In this document: positions 43,101 through 50,464 of the stretch, in pieces
Layout: the number at the start of each line of letters is the position of its first letter
Numbering within the stretch: the first letter of the stretch is position 1
Source of the DNA: Aristolochia californica
Lineage: Eukaryota; Streptophyta; Magnoliopsida; Piperales; Aristolochiaceae
Direction of reading: 5' to 3'
DNA: 64,000 bases
NCBI GenBank assembly: GCA_029961685.1
Contig: JARWKL010000012.1
Location: forward strand, 19,081,227-19,145,226
Notes under the pieces: model-generated
What the model was told of the DNA's origin: nothing
Databases searched by the model: none
What the model saw: the letters and a program-made list of their open reading frames with translations, nothing else
Program-made: the position numbers and the translations under genes

Positions 43101-45355
43101 CCTTTGGAGGCCGATAAGCTCATTTGGTGGCCAGATAAAAAGGGTTCTTTCACGGTCTCATTCGCATATGGCTTCTTAAATGGCAGTAATTCGTCTTGGA
43201 GGGAGAATGAGATCAACTTTGTATGGCGTATATGTGCCCCTCCAAAGATAAAATTCTTCATGTGGAGTGCGTGTCAAGGATAGATTCTCTCGGCAACCGT
43301 GTTGAGAAGAAGAGGACACCCCTCCATTGATCCCTTGTGCCCATTCTGCAACTCTGACACTAAAACTACAAGCCATATTCTACTTCTATGCATGTTCTCT
43401 TGGAAGGTGTAGACCAGCATTCTTGGAAAGTTTGGGCTACAATTCTGCATGGCAGGTGATCTACTCTCGTTCAATAAATCTCTCAATGGTACCCCTCTAC
43501 CTAGACTTGGAAAACTGATGCTCTCTGCTTGTGCCAGTTTCATACCGTGGGGGCTTTGGAATGAGCGCAATAGAAGACATTTTGATGCAAAATGTGAATC
43601 TTTAGATCGGGTTGCGGACCGAGTGGTAGGTCATTTATCAACTTGGCTTATGGCCAAGAAAGCCTTCTCTTCCTTTCTGGGCTCCTCTTTTCGTGAAAAC
43701 TAGAGAAATTTGGCTATGATGCACAATGGGAAAAAGCTTTCTGTCATGCAAGAATGGACCCTTCTCGATCCTAGTTATCTCAAGTTAAACTTTGATGGCT
43801 CGTCTCTTGGTAATCCTGGGATTTCTGGTTTCGGATGAGTTATTTCAGATCATTCCGGTAATCAGCTTTTCACTTATGCTGGCCCTCTTGGTATATCTGA
43901 CTCTACGTTTGTAGAGTTATATGGTCTCCTCACATGTCTCTGCGTCTTCAGAGATAAAGGCAGTGGGCCTCTTCATATCGAAGGCGACTCAAAAGTGGTT
44001 ATAGGCTGGTGTGAGAGTGCATCCTCTCCCCCGTGGAGGCATTGGTATACCTTTAAGGAAATTTTAGAAATTACCTCAATTATTTCTTGTATTTGGACTC
44101 ACATTCCGAGATCCGCAAATTCGGCGGCAGATGTGCTTGCCAAGCACGGAGCTACCCTACAATCGCTAGTTGTAAGGGACATGCTCCCCCAAATTTTGTA
44201 ATTTCTCTCGTTTTATTAATACATCTTTTTCAAAAAAAATAATAAATAATGAAACAGGAAGGGCCTTTTTGGTTTGGATTCCAAGGAGGCAAAGTTTCCC
44301 CTCTTCCAGAACTCTTTTCCTCTTCTATTTTCTCCCCAAATCACATATTTTTCATAACTCATCAATTCTGCATGATACGGAATCCAAAAGCAAGTTTCAT
44401 CCAAAAGAGGTAAAATAATAGCATTTTGGTCTCTAAACAAAGACCTGTGCAGCTCACCATTCAGGCAGGAATAGGACATAAACATGCTTTAACCCAAAAG
44501 GCACACCAAATATTTGCCCCCCATTACGGTACCATCTAAAGGAGCAAGATTATAGGCCAGAAAAAAAATTATAGGGAGAACAAACAAGAAGAAGGCTACA
44601 GATAAGAGAGATGCCACAGGAAGTCTAACAGCCTTGAGGAGCCTGACCTTGAATCTCTCCTTTAAATTACTTAACGAAAACTATAGTAAAGAAATAAAAA
44701 TGCCTATCTTTCCAAGTAACATGAAAAAAAGTGTACAACCTAATAAAGATCGGCTAAACTTGATATATAACGACTCATACAGCATCCTATGAGAGAGAAG
44801 GATAGAATTACAACAAATACCCTTTAAATAAACAAACTAAAATGCCCTAGGGCTACAATTTCCAACAGAGCTATTTTAGAATGTTATCTACTTGAGATTG
44901 GAAATAAAGGTCTGATATAAAGAAAAGAAAGACAAGGTAAGAACACTATGGGAAGCGGTGTGTATGTGTATAATTCCTAATGGTGGTACAGTTAGTGGTG
45001 CAGCATTAAACTAGATACATACGGACTCATACAGTTTAGTGGTGCAGCATGATACATACAAGAAGTAGCCACAAAAAAAAAGTTAGAATGTTAAAATTCC
45101 TCCTCAAAGTTAAGAGCACATATAAAATAGAAACTGGCTGAAAACAAATTTAAAGAAACCAACCAACAGTTGGTGGAAAAGACAAAATGTGTAGATATAT
45201 AATTCACGAATTGTAAGAATTTAAACCAAAAAAGAAGTAAGGTCCTCAACACACCCGTGATCATGAGCAACTAATTCACAAATTTCAATATTTCTTTGCC
45301 AGTCCATCTCCTTCAGTTTCTCACTTGTTGCTAAATGTACAAGTTCTGACGACAT
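12809..45355 (-). CDS. TOL: TOM1-like (TOL) ubiquitin receptor, VHS-GAT protein (nine exons, 396 aa)
   Basis: Nine minus-strand exons join in frame (1191 bases, 396 aa): 45355-45255, 25573-25495, 19142-19044, 18938-18825, 17793-17636, 16778-16703, 16603-16518, 14803-14642 and 13124-12809. Residues about 1-135 form a VHS domain ([58 protein letters not shown]). About 180-290 form a GAT domain ([31 protein letters not shown]), followed by an acidic [12 protein letters not shown] and a Ser-rich tail. In Arabidopsis, TOL proteins bind ubiquitinated plasma-membrane cargo and pass it to ESCRT for vacuolar degradation. All exons and splice sites look functional, yet intron 1 is about 19.7 kb and intron 2 about 6.4 kb. 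The tail is short relative to the longer TOL members, so TOL3/4/5-like is my best guess. Confidence 0.92.
13503..13592 (+). mobile_element. Possible SINE-like fragment
   Basis: An A-box-like TGGTGGCAAGA and, about 35 bases on, a B-box-like GTTCAAATTC, ending in a T-run. The boxes are imperfect and no duplication is seen, so this is tentative. Confidence 0.3.
14067..14297. repeat. Imperfect tandem repeat, about three units of 75-80 bp
   Basis: Recurring attgctggcc(a/g)tgcaac, tggtca and taattcaagaa stretches in the same order about every 75-80 bases, inside TOL intron 8 sequence. Units are diverged, so this is an old local duplication. Confidence 0.5.
14642..14803 (-). CDS. TOL: TOL exon 8 (GAT end, acidic stretch)
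   Basis: 162 bases encoding [20 protein letters not shown] then [12 protein letters not shown] and the [15 protein letters not shown] acidic motif, between aatgcag and gtgagt. Confidence 0.88.
14890..15690. repeat. Tandem array of about 125-bp units split by a TRIM
   Basis: The unit contains atacaaaacccattat, then gaccacatgaacaggctttg, then ccaccactactttgggttaa. It recurs at about 15395, 15520 and 15620. A left partial unit at 14900-14924 is cut off by the LTR element beginning at 14925, so the TRIM landed in a pre-existing tandem array. Confidence 0.55.
14925..15391 (-). mobile_element. TRIM retrotransposon, multimeric (LTR-internal-LTR-partial internal)
   Basis: Read on the minus strand: LTRs of about 105-110 bp (15322-15220 and 15034-14925) start TGTTAAGGAATAGTC and end TTAACA. 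The internal part starts with TGGTATCAGAGC, a perfect initiator-tRNA-Met primer site, and ends with a GTGAGGGGGAG polypurine tract. No coding sequence is present. Beyond 15322 another polypurine tract and about 65 bp of internal sequence follow, so this copy is a partial tandem multimer. It belongs to the same family as the copy at 62827-63251. Confidence 0.8.
16518..16603 (-). CDS. TOL: TOL exon 7 (GAT domain)
   Basis: 86 bases encoding [19 protein letters not shown] then RVVHLVMTC, between cttgcag and gtgagt. Confidence 0.88.
16703..16778 (-). CDS. TOL: TOL exon 6 (GAT domain start)
   Basis: 76 bases encoding [20 protein letters not shown] then DPLHPE, flanked by ttttatag and gtatga. The LKxAxxxxxVLxEVLDA pattern is the first GAT helix. 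Confidence 0.87.
17636..17793 (-). CDS. TOL: TOL exon 5 (linker)
   Basis: Starts after ctatccag with CSRVQFPQ (family consensus xAGVQFPQ). Ser/Pro-rich linker, ending TCA AG before gtacga. Confidence 0.85.
18825..18938 (-). CDS. TOL: TOL exon 4 (end of VHS domain)
   Basis: 38 codons, [20 protein letters not shown] to AAYYDLV, after tttgcag and before gtgggt. A donor three bases upstream (TTG/gtggtg) is an alternative. The chosen one keeps the family's YYDLV then xxxVQFPQ continuity. Confidence 0.87.
19044..19142 (-). CDS. TOL: TOL exon 3 (VHS domain)
   Basis: Exactly 33 codons ([20 protein letters not shown]... to VKKK) between gttgcag and gtgagt. It matches the VHS helix 4-6 region of plant TOL proteins. 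Confidence 0.9.
19640..20760 (+). pseudogene. LINE reverse-transcriptase fragment amplified as four tandem units
   Basis: The first stretch reads [19 protein letters not shown] then [23 protein letters not shown] and [11 protein letters not shown]. This is the fingers/palm part of an L1-type reverse transcriptase, ending before the YADD motif. The block from (g)atgagtataagaagaggg to ctttaatggctccaaggggcct then recurs about every 247 bases, with starts near 19790, 20041, 20286 and 20533. Each unit carries its own small indels and stops, so none is functional. Neighbouring LINEs do not have this array. Confidence 0.7.
20963..21010 (+). mobile_element. Minimal retro-insertion with 13-bp target duplication
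   Basis: AGAGTGAAGGGTA occurs at 20963-20975 and again at 20998-21010. Between them are only 22 bases (aacacctaatttc followed by A residues). That is the footprint expected from an extremely 5'-truncated LINE or SINE insertion: a tail plus a few bases. Confidence 0.6.
21225..22630 (+). pseudogene. Ty1/copia reverse transcriptase and RNase H, broken
   Basis: Frames in order: [19 protein letters not shown] then [20 protein letters not shown] and QQFDVKNVF (RT fingers); [26 protein letters not shown] (the YVDD site, here YVDV); then RNase [19 protein letters not shown] and [17 protein letters not shown]. At least three frameshifts and stops separate them. Integrase and gag are missing. Orientation is antisense to the host TOL gene. 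A polypurine tract (TTGAGGGGGAG) closes it at 22619-22629. Confidence 0.85.
22630..22920 (+). repeat. Putative 3' LTR start of the intron-2 copia element
   Basis: Directly after the polypurine tract the sequence starts TGTTAGAAATTCAG, a normal copia LTR start. The right end is not certain because no matching 5' LTR was found nearby; 22920 is an estimate. Confidence 0.45.
23080..24170 (+). repeat. Two direct copies of an unknown segment with a conserved frame
   Basis: aagcaacattct...ataattctgacaagca occurs at about 23096 and 23838. ggggatgtcac(t/c)tgctgggaagc occurs at 23580 and 23976. Both copies share a frame with [15 protein letters not shown] and NQYEILxxxLE(x)K, a charged, coiled-coil-like peptide (23591-23779 and 23930-24157). 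I do not recognise the family. It looks like a captured gene piece or part of an unrecognised repeat. Confidence 0.45.
24215..24365 (-). pseudogene. 5'-truncated LINE 3' end
   Basis: On the minus strand it reads [20 protein letters not shown] then [10 protein letters not shown] and a stop, the last residues of the LINE RNase H. An A-rich tail follows at about 24220. The same ending occurs in the LINEs at 37.0, 44.2 and 56.3 kb. Confidence 0.7.
25495..25573 (-). CDS. TOL: TOL exon 2 (VHS domain)
   Basis: Begins after ttggcag, completing the split Gly codon. It encodes [16 protein letters not shown] and [10 protein letters not shown], and ends ATG before gtaagt. It is 79 bases isolated between two transposon-filled introns. 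Confidence 0.9.
25764..26101 (+). mobile_element. Copia-type LTR (338 bp) with adjacent primer site
   Basis: Starts TGTTGAAGAACATG and ends TTCAACA, followed at once by TGGTATTTGAGAG, a mutated initiator-tRNA-Met primer site. So this is the 5' LTR of a + strand element. I could not find the matching 3' LTR, so the element is incomplete or rearranged. Confidence 0.65.
26572..26763 (+). other. Unrecognised 63-codon frame downstream of the LTR
   Basis: A short frame with [20 protein letters not shown] and a hydrophobic end. It sits where gag would be in the element starting at 25764, but it shows no gag motif. It may be a captured fragment or chance; I do not call it a gene. The flanking 26764-27750 shows nothing I recognise. 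Confidence 0.2.
27788..27993 (+). repeat. Nested minisatellite
   Basis: A 24-base unit (actatcagcaacttctactttc variants) repeats two or three times. It sits inside a longer unit of about 100 bases that also holds tctttaatcatcatcttcttagg and tcctcctactcgggtta. The longer unit is present twice. Confidence 0.75.
28330..28710 (-). pseudogene. Copia reverse-transcriptase fragment
   Basis: On the minus strand, with stops: [17 protein letters not shown], then [16 protein letters not shown] and [14 protein letters not shown]. This is the N-terminal half of a copia reverse transcriptase. It is heavily decayed. Confidence 0.75.
28705..28920 (-). repeat. Copia LTR start and polypurine tract
   Basis: Minus-strand CCAGTTTGAGAGGAG (28920-28906) followed by TGTTGGAATTG (from 28905) is a polypurine tract plus LTR start. 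The lower boundary is uncertain. The adjacent RT fragment lies on the wrong side to belong to the same intact element, so two copia copies are juxtaposed. Confidence 0.45.
29957..30012 (+). repeat. Truncated copia LTR start
   Basis: TGTTAAAATACAAGTTCAGG and the next 30 bases match the LTR at 32119 almost exactly, then the match stops. This is a broken 5' LTR of the element at 30.48-32.3 kb. Confidence 0.7.
30013..30475 (-). pseudogene. Inverted copia reverse-transcriptase fragment
   Basis: Minus strand: [58 protein letters not shown] (YVDN catalytic site) and [20 protein letters not shown]. It sits in opposite orientation between a broken + strand LTR and + strand integrase, so it marks an internal inversion or an insertion of another copy. 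Confidence 0.8.
30484..31365 (+). pseudogene. Copia GAG-pre-integrase and integrase
   Basis: [17 protein letters not shown] with CxxCxxGKH ([10 protein letters not shown]) is the pre-integrase zinc region. Next come the integrase core [20 protein letters not shown] (first D), [10 protein letters not shown] (second D) and [17 protein letters not shown] (third catalytic E). One stop interrupts at about 30857. The reading then jumps to RNase H, so most of the reverse transcriptase is deleted. Confidence 0.85.
31590..32118 (+). pseudogene. Copia RNase H C-terminus and polypurine tract
   Basis: [20 protein letters not shown] (a DRxSTSGY motif), a frameshift in an A-run, then [20 protein letters not shown] and [10 protein letters not shown]. 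It ends at the polypurine tract TTGAGGGGGAG (32109-32119). Confidence 0.85.
32119..32324 (+). repeat. Copia 3' LTR (start) next to LINE-1
   Basis: GTTAAAATACAAGTTTAGGG continues after the polypurine tract. The first base of the LTR is C instead of T. The LTR or its flank is cut at about 32325-32343 by the LINE-1 target-site duplication, so the LINE is the younger insertion. Confidence 0.6.
32728..35143 (+). pseudogene. LINE-1 ORF1 (DUF4283-type RNA-binding protein), frameshifted
   Basis: [20 protein letters not shown] opens a DUF4283-like N-terminus. [20 protein letters not shown] and [15 protein letters not shown] follow in shifted frames, then a long Ser/Pro-rich tail ending ATWQ-like sequence and SGVQNRDSK. 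The stop at 35141-35143 overlaps the ATG of ORF2 (ATGA), as in LINE-2. Confidence 0.7.
35140..36129 (+). pseudogene. LINE-1 ORF2: endonuclease fused in frame to zf-RVT, RT deleted
   Basis: After MILLS a TGA replaces the Trp of the usual SWNVRGIG; the frame is then open to 36129. Endonuclease motifs: LQETKC (catalytic E), [14 protein letters not shown] and [12 protein letters not shown] (catalytic D and N). At about 35645-35655 FSDFIGG runs straight into LSSIWRSIF, and the zf-RVT pattern [16 protein letters not shown] and [19 protein letters not shown] follows. No YADD or other RT motif is present. Confidence 0.8.
36560..37050 (+). pseudogene. LINE-1 RNase H domain
   Basis: [20 protein letters not shown] holds the first catalytic Asp, [13 protein letters not shown] the Glu, and [14 protein letters not shown] the second Asp. 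A shift follows near 36890, then the [18 protein letters not shown] ending in another frame. Confidence 0.8.
37507..40085 (+). pseudogene. LINE-2 ORF1 (DUF4283-type)
   Basis: [18 protein letters not shown] and FSVSVF match the start of LINE-1 ORF1. [20 protein letters not shown] and [15 protein letters not shown] follow. The final frame (38343-40085) has a 450-residue Ser/Pro linker ending [20 protein letters not shown] and a TGA that overlaps the ORF2 ATG. Frameshifts lie near 37690, 38040 and 38330. Confidence 0.7.
40082..40700 (+). pseudogene. LINE-2 ORF2 endonuclease domain
   Basis: MIVLS then TAG where Trp is expected, [19 protein letters not shown] (Glu), FGGILVAWD, a TAG at about 40352, GGVYSPTSY, and [15 protein letters not shown] (Asp/Asn). 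The frame shifts at about 40700. Confidence 0.8.
41188..42822 (+). pseudogene. LINE-2 reverse transcriptase, open for 544 codons
   Basis: All RT blocks are present: [61 protein letters not shown] (the usual KAFD has become KGFD), [27 protein letters not shown] (catalytic YADD), [24 protein letters not shown] and [10 protein letters not shown]. It is the longest intact frame of the element. A TGA after RGLSSI ends it, where LINE-1 has Trp. Confidence 0.88.
42823..44201 (+). pseudogene. LINE-2 zf-RVT and RNase H region, frameshifted
   Basis: [37 protein letters not shown] and [19 protein letters not shown] in shifted frames; then [34 protein letters not shown] and [20 protein letters not shown], ending DMLPQIL and a stop. 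Confidence 0.82.
44258..45254 (-). other. Remaining 5' part of TOL intron 1
   Basis: About 1 kb between the LINE-2 tail and TOL exon 1. I see no coding frame and no recognised repeat. It probably represents original intron. Confidence 0.5.
45255..45355 (-). CDS. TOL: TOL exon 1 (start of VHS domain)
   Basis: Start codon at 45355 after an acceptor (cttttag) a few bases upstream, so there is also an intron in the 5' leader. It encodes 33 residues plus GG, ending CAC GG before gtgtgt. The conserved [20 protein letters not shown] motif fixes the frame. Confidence 0.9.
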
Positions 45356-46860
45356 CGTTTGAAGCCCCAAACCACCTAAAAGTAGATTAGAAACACCAAA
45401 AACGTAGAGCAACTTAGGCAAATTACTTCTGCATAAGAACTCAATAAAATAAGACGAAATTAAAAAATTCAATTATATCATCACAAAAGGAGTACATCAG
45501 CATGACTAAGTCCTAAAATTAGGCTTCATAATATACTTTCCACAGAAGGTAATGACAGCCAGAACCAATACCAACTCCAAGTGACACTAAATTAATACAA
45601 ACAAACACTTCAGATATCACTAAATAGTGAACCAAGAAAGTCAGTGCTCATGCCAGAAATGAAATCAAGAGTAGGAAAATATTTTTAACTTCAAAATCAT
45701 AAACTGGAGACCAGGATATTGAAATGTACCGTCGACGAATAAAGAACTTGTGCCCAAAAATGACGTAGCTGGCAAAGTTAGTTATAAGTGTTTTACAGGT
45801 TGCATCATTAAAGTGAGCAAATTAGCAGAATCTAGGACTGCAAAAGATTCAGGACATTTTTCCAAAAAGTATATACACAAAAAATTTGACGGTGCACTTC
45901 TTGTTAATAGAAGTCAGACTGGAATAGAGATGGAAGAGAGTTTCGGTTTCGAGAATCGAGCAGAAGTTAAATCAGGACAGAAGTTAAATCCAGTATGTAA
46001 ACCATGGAATACAAACAAAACACACAGACACATAAAGCGAGGATTCTATACAAAACGACACAACAAGTACACACTCTTGGCGCGCATATGCCAATAAGAG
46101 AATTTGACATCTCAACAATATCAGACAATTTTTACGAAAATCAACAATCGGACACACTCAAAAACTGTTCCATCTTAACGCGGACTACAGCACACTAACA
46201 TAAAAACCAAGATCACTAGTCCGCAGATCGCAACCAACAACTATCAAGCACCTGAAAGGACGGAGTTCAAATCAAGGCTTGGGCCGAATCTCCACTCGAA
46301 GAACCAAACAACTCAGACAAACACAAAAAAAAAAAGACCGAAAATACCGAGCAAGTGATGTTATTCCAGACTCCCGCTAGGTTTATCTTTCGGTGTCGAG
46401 AGCCGGAAAGAGGGAGGAAGATGCCCGTCGCATTGGTAGGCCGAAAATAAAAGAAGAACGGAAAGGAGGAGTGGGGAGCACCGCCAGGGAGATGACAGTG
46501 AGAGACGGGGAAAAAAAAGCATATAAAAGAAAGGAGGGAACAACTACAGGACAGAGTGTTTTCGGACGTTTCCGTGCCACGATGGAGCGCCTTTTGCGGT
46601 GCCTAACGAGCAAGGTCGATTCCCGAGGGTATTGATGCACGGCTGGCAAGAACCAGATGAACAGAACCAGATGAACTGGCCTGACGTAAATAATGAACGA
46701 CAGATGGATTTCGTGGGGTCCGCAGTGATGACGAGGATTATGAAAAAGGCGAGTGAGATTCTGGAACTTTCGAAACGGCGAAGGTCGAGAGGAGGGAGTG
46801 CAGGTCGTTTTCGAAGTCTAGGAGAAATAAAATTATAAAAAAAAAAATATTTTGGATTCT
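45356..46860 (-). promoter_or_regulatory. TOL: TOL 5' leader intron, probable first noncoding exon and promoter
   Basis: An acceptor (ctacttttag) a few bases above the start codon shows a leader intron. The GC-richer stretch at about 46250-46640, with CT-rich blocks on the minus strand, is the likely first exon and promoter. A TATA-like block (about 46518-46530) reads well on either strand, so the direction is not settled. Short + strand frames here have no family match. Confidence 0.35.
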
Positions 46861-46864
46861 AACA

Positions 46865-47028
46865 TCTCGATGAATGACAAAAAAAGTGGGAAACCACTTA
46901 AAACTTTTTTATAATGTGGAGATGAAGAACCGCTTCATCTCCAGTATCCAGATGAAATGATTTCAACTGATGAAGGGCTAAATACGGTTGATCTTCATCT
47001 CGGACTTCAAGTTGACTAACCCCCCCTA
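46865..47028. mobile_element. One end of a Harbinger-like element
   Basis: It ends TTGACTAACCCCCCC followed by TAA, the same terminus as the element at 5314-6740, and is preceded by the same kind of repeated cttcatct motifs. No opposite end is visible, so it is a fragment. Confidence 0.35.
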
Positions 47029-47421
47029 AAATCATAAGAATGAAAATAAATCCAAAAATGGAGAAGAGGTAAATCACCCAAGATAATGGACAAGGAAGGG
47101 AGAATATGTAGGAGGATAAATATTAGCCTCTAGGAAGCCACCTAGTTGACCTAAATCCCCATCCTTGAGAAACCATCTTGGTTATTGAAAATGTTGAACT
47201 TCGACCCCCCTTTCCTATTTATAAATTAAATATATAAAAATTGCATTCATGTTCCTATAGCCTATGAACCCTAGAAATTTAGTTTCTAAGTAAAAAACAC
47301 TTTCGATAAAACCTAATTATACCTTCCCCTCAAACCGAAGTATATTGTTTTAACTTGTTACAAAATTTGTCTCATAATCTCATAAGCATAAAAAGAACTG
47401 AAAAATTGGTCTTCAAGTAGC

Positions 47422-48808
47422 TCAAGTCTATGTGCTTCTATAGACATAAAACTTCAATATCTTTGTGTCAAAGTCTTCATCTTCCATTTCCCCTGATGTT
47501 CTCAATAACAACTTGTGGAACTCTTGATCATTGGTCATGTAAAAAACTTTTTCATGGAAGCTTTCTACCAAATTTCTCATTCTTTGTACTTCTTTTTTTA
47601 CTATTTGATTATCTCAAGTTGGGGATAAAAAAGACACAAAAACCTAGCTAGGACAAAACAAATATGAGAGAAAAAATCATTCCTAGACAAACAACAAAAC
47701 TTCAGACATCGGTAAAAAAATATTGAAGTTTGAAAAAAAAAAAAACTCTACTCAATTTCAATGGCAAAAAATAATTCCAATTTTAGGGCATGAAAAAGAT
47801 ACTATTCACTTTAAAAAGGTAGGAAATACCAGAGGCACTCAACAATGTATGTAAAAGGTAGCAACACTCGTACTTCAAACAAAAGGAGGCACACAATTCA
47901 ACACTTATACTTCTAAAATTTGACCCTTTAAAATCAATTGATTAATGAGAATGACTAATTTTGACACAAGAAAAGGGGGAAACCATTTAAAAAATTGCAA
48001 GACAAGAAATTAATTAAAGCCAATCATGGGCTAAGACATTTTGCGGAAAATCATGAAGCATTGATCTCCAAAAGAAAAGAATATACTTGGGAGCGGAGAC
48101 AATTCTAAGGACAGATTTGAGAGAGGAGAGGGGAAACTTATGATCTACCCTATGCTTTAAACTTTTATTTATAGTTGTGGAAGAAAGTTTATAATAACTA
48201 CAATGCCCTTGGGGTTACAATATTTGAAAAGGAAAAAAAACATAAGTAAACATACCTCTTCTTAGATAATTACACTATTGTATCATCCTTACGAGAAGAT
48301 TTTTAAATTACCTCATTTGCCATGTCCTTATGTGGAGGGTAATTATATTGATGCCACTTCAAGGCGATGGTTATGGACATGGCATTTTGATAAATAATTA
48401 TGAATATTTTATATTTTAAAAATTGGAAAAGATCATGTATTTATCTATTTTCGTCTATTATTTAAATTTCAACAAAAAAATGTTTTTAATTTGGAGTAGT
48501 CCTTTTTTTGTTAGTTTGTCACTCAACCTCTTTCAACTTCTCCAACAACTCCGCTAGTCCCAAACCGCCACCTACGCTCGTCTTCACTATACAACGGCCA
48601 TCTTCTCCGCTTCCTCTAACGAACTTGCTTTCGTAACTTCTGACTCTGATTCCTAACGCGATACCTAGCTGCAGGGCTCTTCCTCGAAACGGTGGGACAC
48701 AATGCAGGGTAGTCGGATGGTGGTAGAAGAGCCTATAAGGCTTGCTTCTCTTCTCATGTCCGCTAAACAGGTGATGTCTCCTTCTAATGAATGACAAGCT
48801 TCATTTTT
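47422..48808 (+). repeat. Upstream copy of the pyruvate kinase promoter and exon 1
   Basis: This 1387-bp segment is repeated in direct orientation at 50872-52233 with only scattered differences and small indels. The repeat starts at tcaagtctatg and ends at gcttcattttt in both. It includes about 1.28 kb upstream of the start codon and the 69-base first coding exon. The sequence left of 47422 is not repeated in the second copy. Confidence 0.9.
48702..48770 (+). CDS. Duplicate first exon of pyruvate kinase
   Basis: ATG to CAG, 23 codons, then a good gtgatg donor. It is intact and differs from the downstream copy by Ser for Gly at codon 4 and Ile for Val at codon 12 (EEPIRLAS, the more usual family form). 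It could serve as an alternative first exon spliced to 53275. Whether it is transcribed cannot be seen. Confidence 0.55.
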
Positions 48809-48958
48809 GTCTTCGATTAAGGATCCGACTATTTATATCGACCCGATTAAGGATCCGACTTGTTACCCAAGATCTTAGTAAGGATCCAAATATATACCCG
48901 CATCAGATATTCTCGCCTGCATCAGTCTCCTCGGGTTAGAAAAAACTCGCCCTCGAGT

Positions 48959-49864
48959 TCATAATAGCTTTAGTGGAACCCAAAAATGAAGGACACAAGG
49001 GTGAGACATGAAAAACATCTGAAGTCCGCAAATGAGAATGGCCAGCTTTGCCTGCTCAGGCGGCAGGCCAAGAGGTGGATCCTCCGCGACGTCTCCATGC
49101 TCAACCTCTACTAAAAACATGGCGAGTGGAGGATGAGTGGGTCTTGCCTTACGAGATCGAACAGTCGCGTCGGACACAACAATCGCACAAATACTACGGT
49201 TAATGGTCATACTGCAGACTGGATCAACAACGAAGCAGGTCGAGTGGAAAAGATTGGCTCTCAGCCAATCATCCCCGAAAGCCCCCTGGGGAGGCACCAA
49301 ACTCTGACGAACAACCAGAGGCACATGACCATCACCACACAACACAACACCATCATCAGCAACATCATACATAGGTGCACCAAGCCCCGTAGTATCACCG
49401 ACCATGTCTTCCTCAACATCGGCATCATCATAGATAGGGTCACCAAGCACGTCAATCTCATGGACCACGCCTTCCTCTACATCATCAGCATCAAACACAG
49501 GTTCCTCAACATCATCATCATACACAGGGTCACCAAATGCCTCGTTGTCAGGTAACCGGTCGATGAATCCTTCAGCCTGTAACATACTAGAAAACTCGGG
49601 TAGCGTTCCTCTGAAACCGAGGTCGAAAGATTGATCTCCCTGACAGCAGTGCTCCCTGAATCCTAAACTCTGGTTGTTGAACCTGGGATCGTAATGGTGA
49701 GCTTCCATCTCATGAGACCTAAAACCCTGCGTCATGAGACGCTAGGTTAACTCTGCAACTTGTCTCTACAAATCTACAATTTTCACTAACTTGGCGACTT
49801 GCCTCTGCAAATCTTCCATTATCACTGCTTCAACATTACGGTTGCGACCACGACCACCAGCCAT
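48959..49864 (-). pseudogene. Gypsy gag/protease remnant
   Basis: Starts MAGGRGRNRNVEAVIMEDLQ, the common N-terminus of plant gypsy gag, with two TAG stops (RQVAELT-stop-RLM). LPEFSSMLQAEGFIDRL is the start of the gag core, and the frame then jumps to the acidic DDDVEEPVFDADDVEE linker. DDWLRANLFHSTCFV resembles the approach to the protease, but no active DSG follows. So gag core, zinc knuckle and all of pol are deleted. Confidence 0.75.
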
Positions 49865-50464
49865 GGAAGACAATATTTGTCCACTTTTTTTTAATAAAAA
49901 AATAAAAAGAAATAAGATAACTTAGGGTTTTTCCTCAAATCGAAAATACCTCGACGCTGGAAACTGTCCCGACGCCGATGGAAATTTCGGAGCCCCTTTT
50001 TTTTACGAAATCGAGACCTCTCCGGCGGCCCTTTCCGACCGTCGTCTCCAGCAACCCGAGGTGCGCCTGCCTCGCCGAAGGTTCTCCTCTCTCGGACGAA
50101 CCGCTGTTGCGGCACCACGAAACCTCTGTTTCGGCACCTTTGTGTTCGGTCAGTCCCGAACTTGGTCCGTTCGGCCAACTCCGTCGACGGTTGTTCCAGC
50201 CACGGCAACGGCAACATCGTACGATAGTTCAGGCGGTGACGACGTCGATGCCGAACCCTTTCCCTGTCGATTCCCTATCTTTCGGCAACTCCAGAGCTTC
50301 TGCTCTAATTTTGCACCTGCTCGATCGAATCCCGAGTTTTTTTTCTGGCAACAACGTTGAGCGGTAGCTCAACGGCGACGACGTCATCTTCGTCGACCCT
50401 TCTGCTCGCTGCAGTGTCTCTGGCTAGATCAGCTTCTTCCTGAGTCTAAAACTCTGATACTAAC

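Larger units (their letters stand above)
37160..44257 (+). mobile_element. LINE-2: near-complete L1-type LINE with stops
   Basis: About 7.1 kb, same family as LINE-1. It begins just 25-50 bases after the LINE-1 duplication and ends in caaaaaaaataataaataatg at about 44231-44250. An 11-bp near-repeat (TAATGAAAAAG at 37160, TAATGAAACAG at 44247) may be its target duplication. It has ORF1, endonuclease, a complete RT and RNase H, with at least five stops or frameshifts. It is antisense to TOL. Confidence 0.8.
25574..45254 (-). other. TOL intron 1, about 19.7 kb
   Basis: One intron from the donor at 45254 to the acceptor near 25574. It contains two long LINEs and at least four copia pieces. Stretches without recognised content: 26.8-27.75 kb, 28.95-29.95 kb and 44.26-45.25 kb. 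Confidence 0.85.

Noticed and set aside
48519..48797. Minus-strand 92-codon frame over the upstream pyruvate kinase exon
   Set aside because: Antisense to the promoter and exon 1; no family resemblance, and broken in the second copy.
49133..49555. A + strand 140-codon frame opposite the gypsy gag remnant
   Set aside because: Low-complexity antisense of the acidic repeats; the minus frame has the recognisable gag start.
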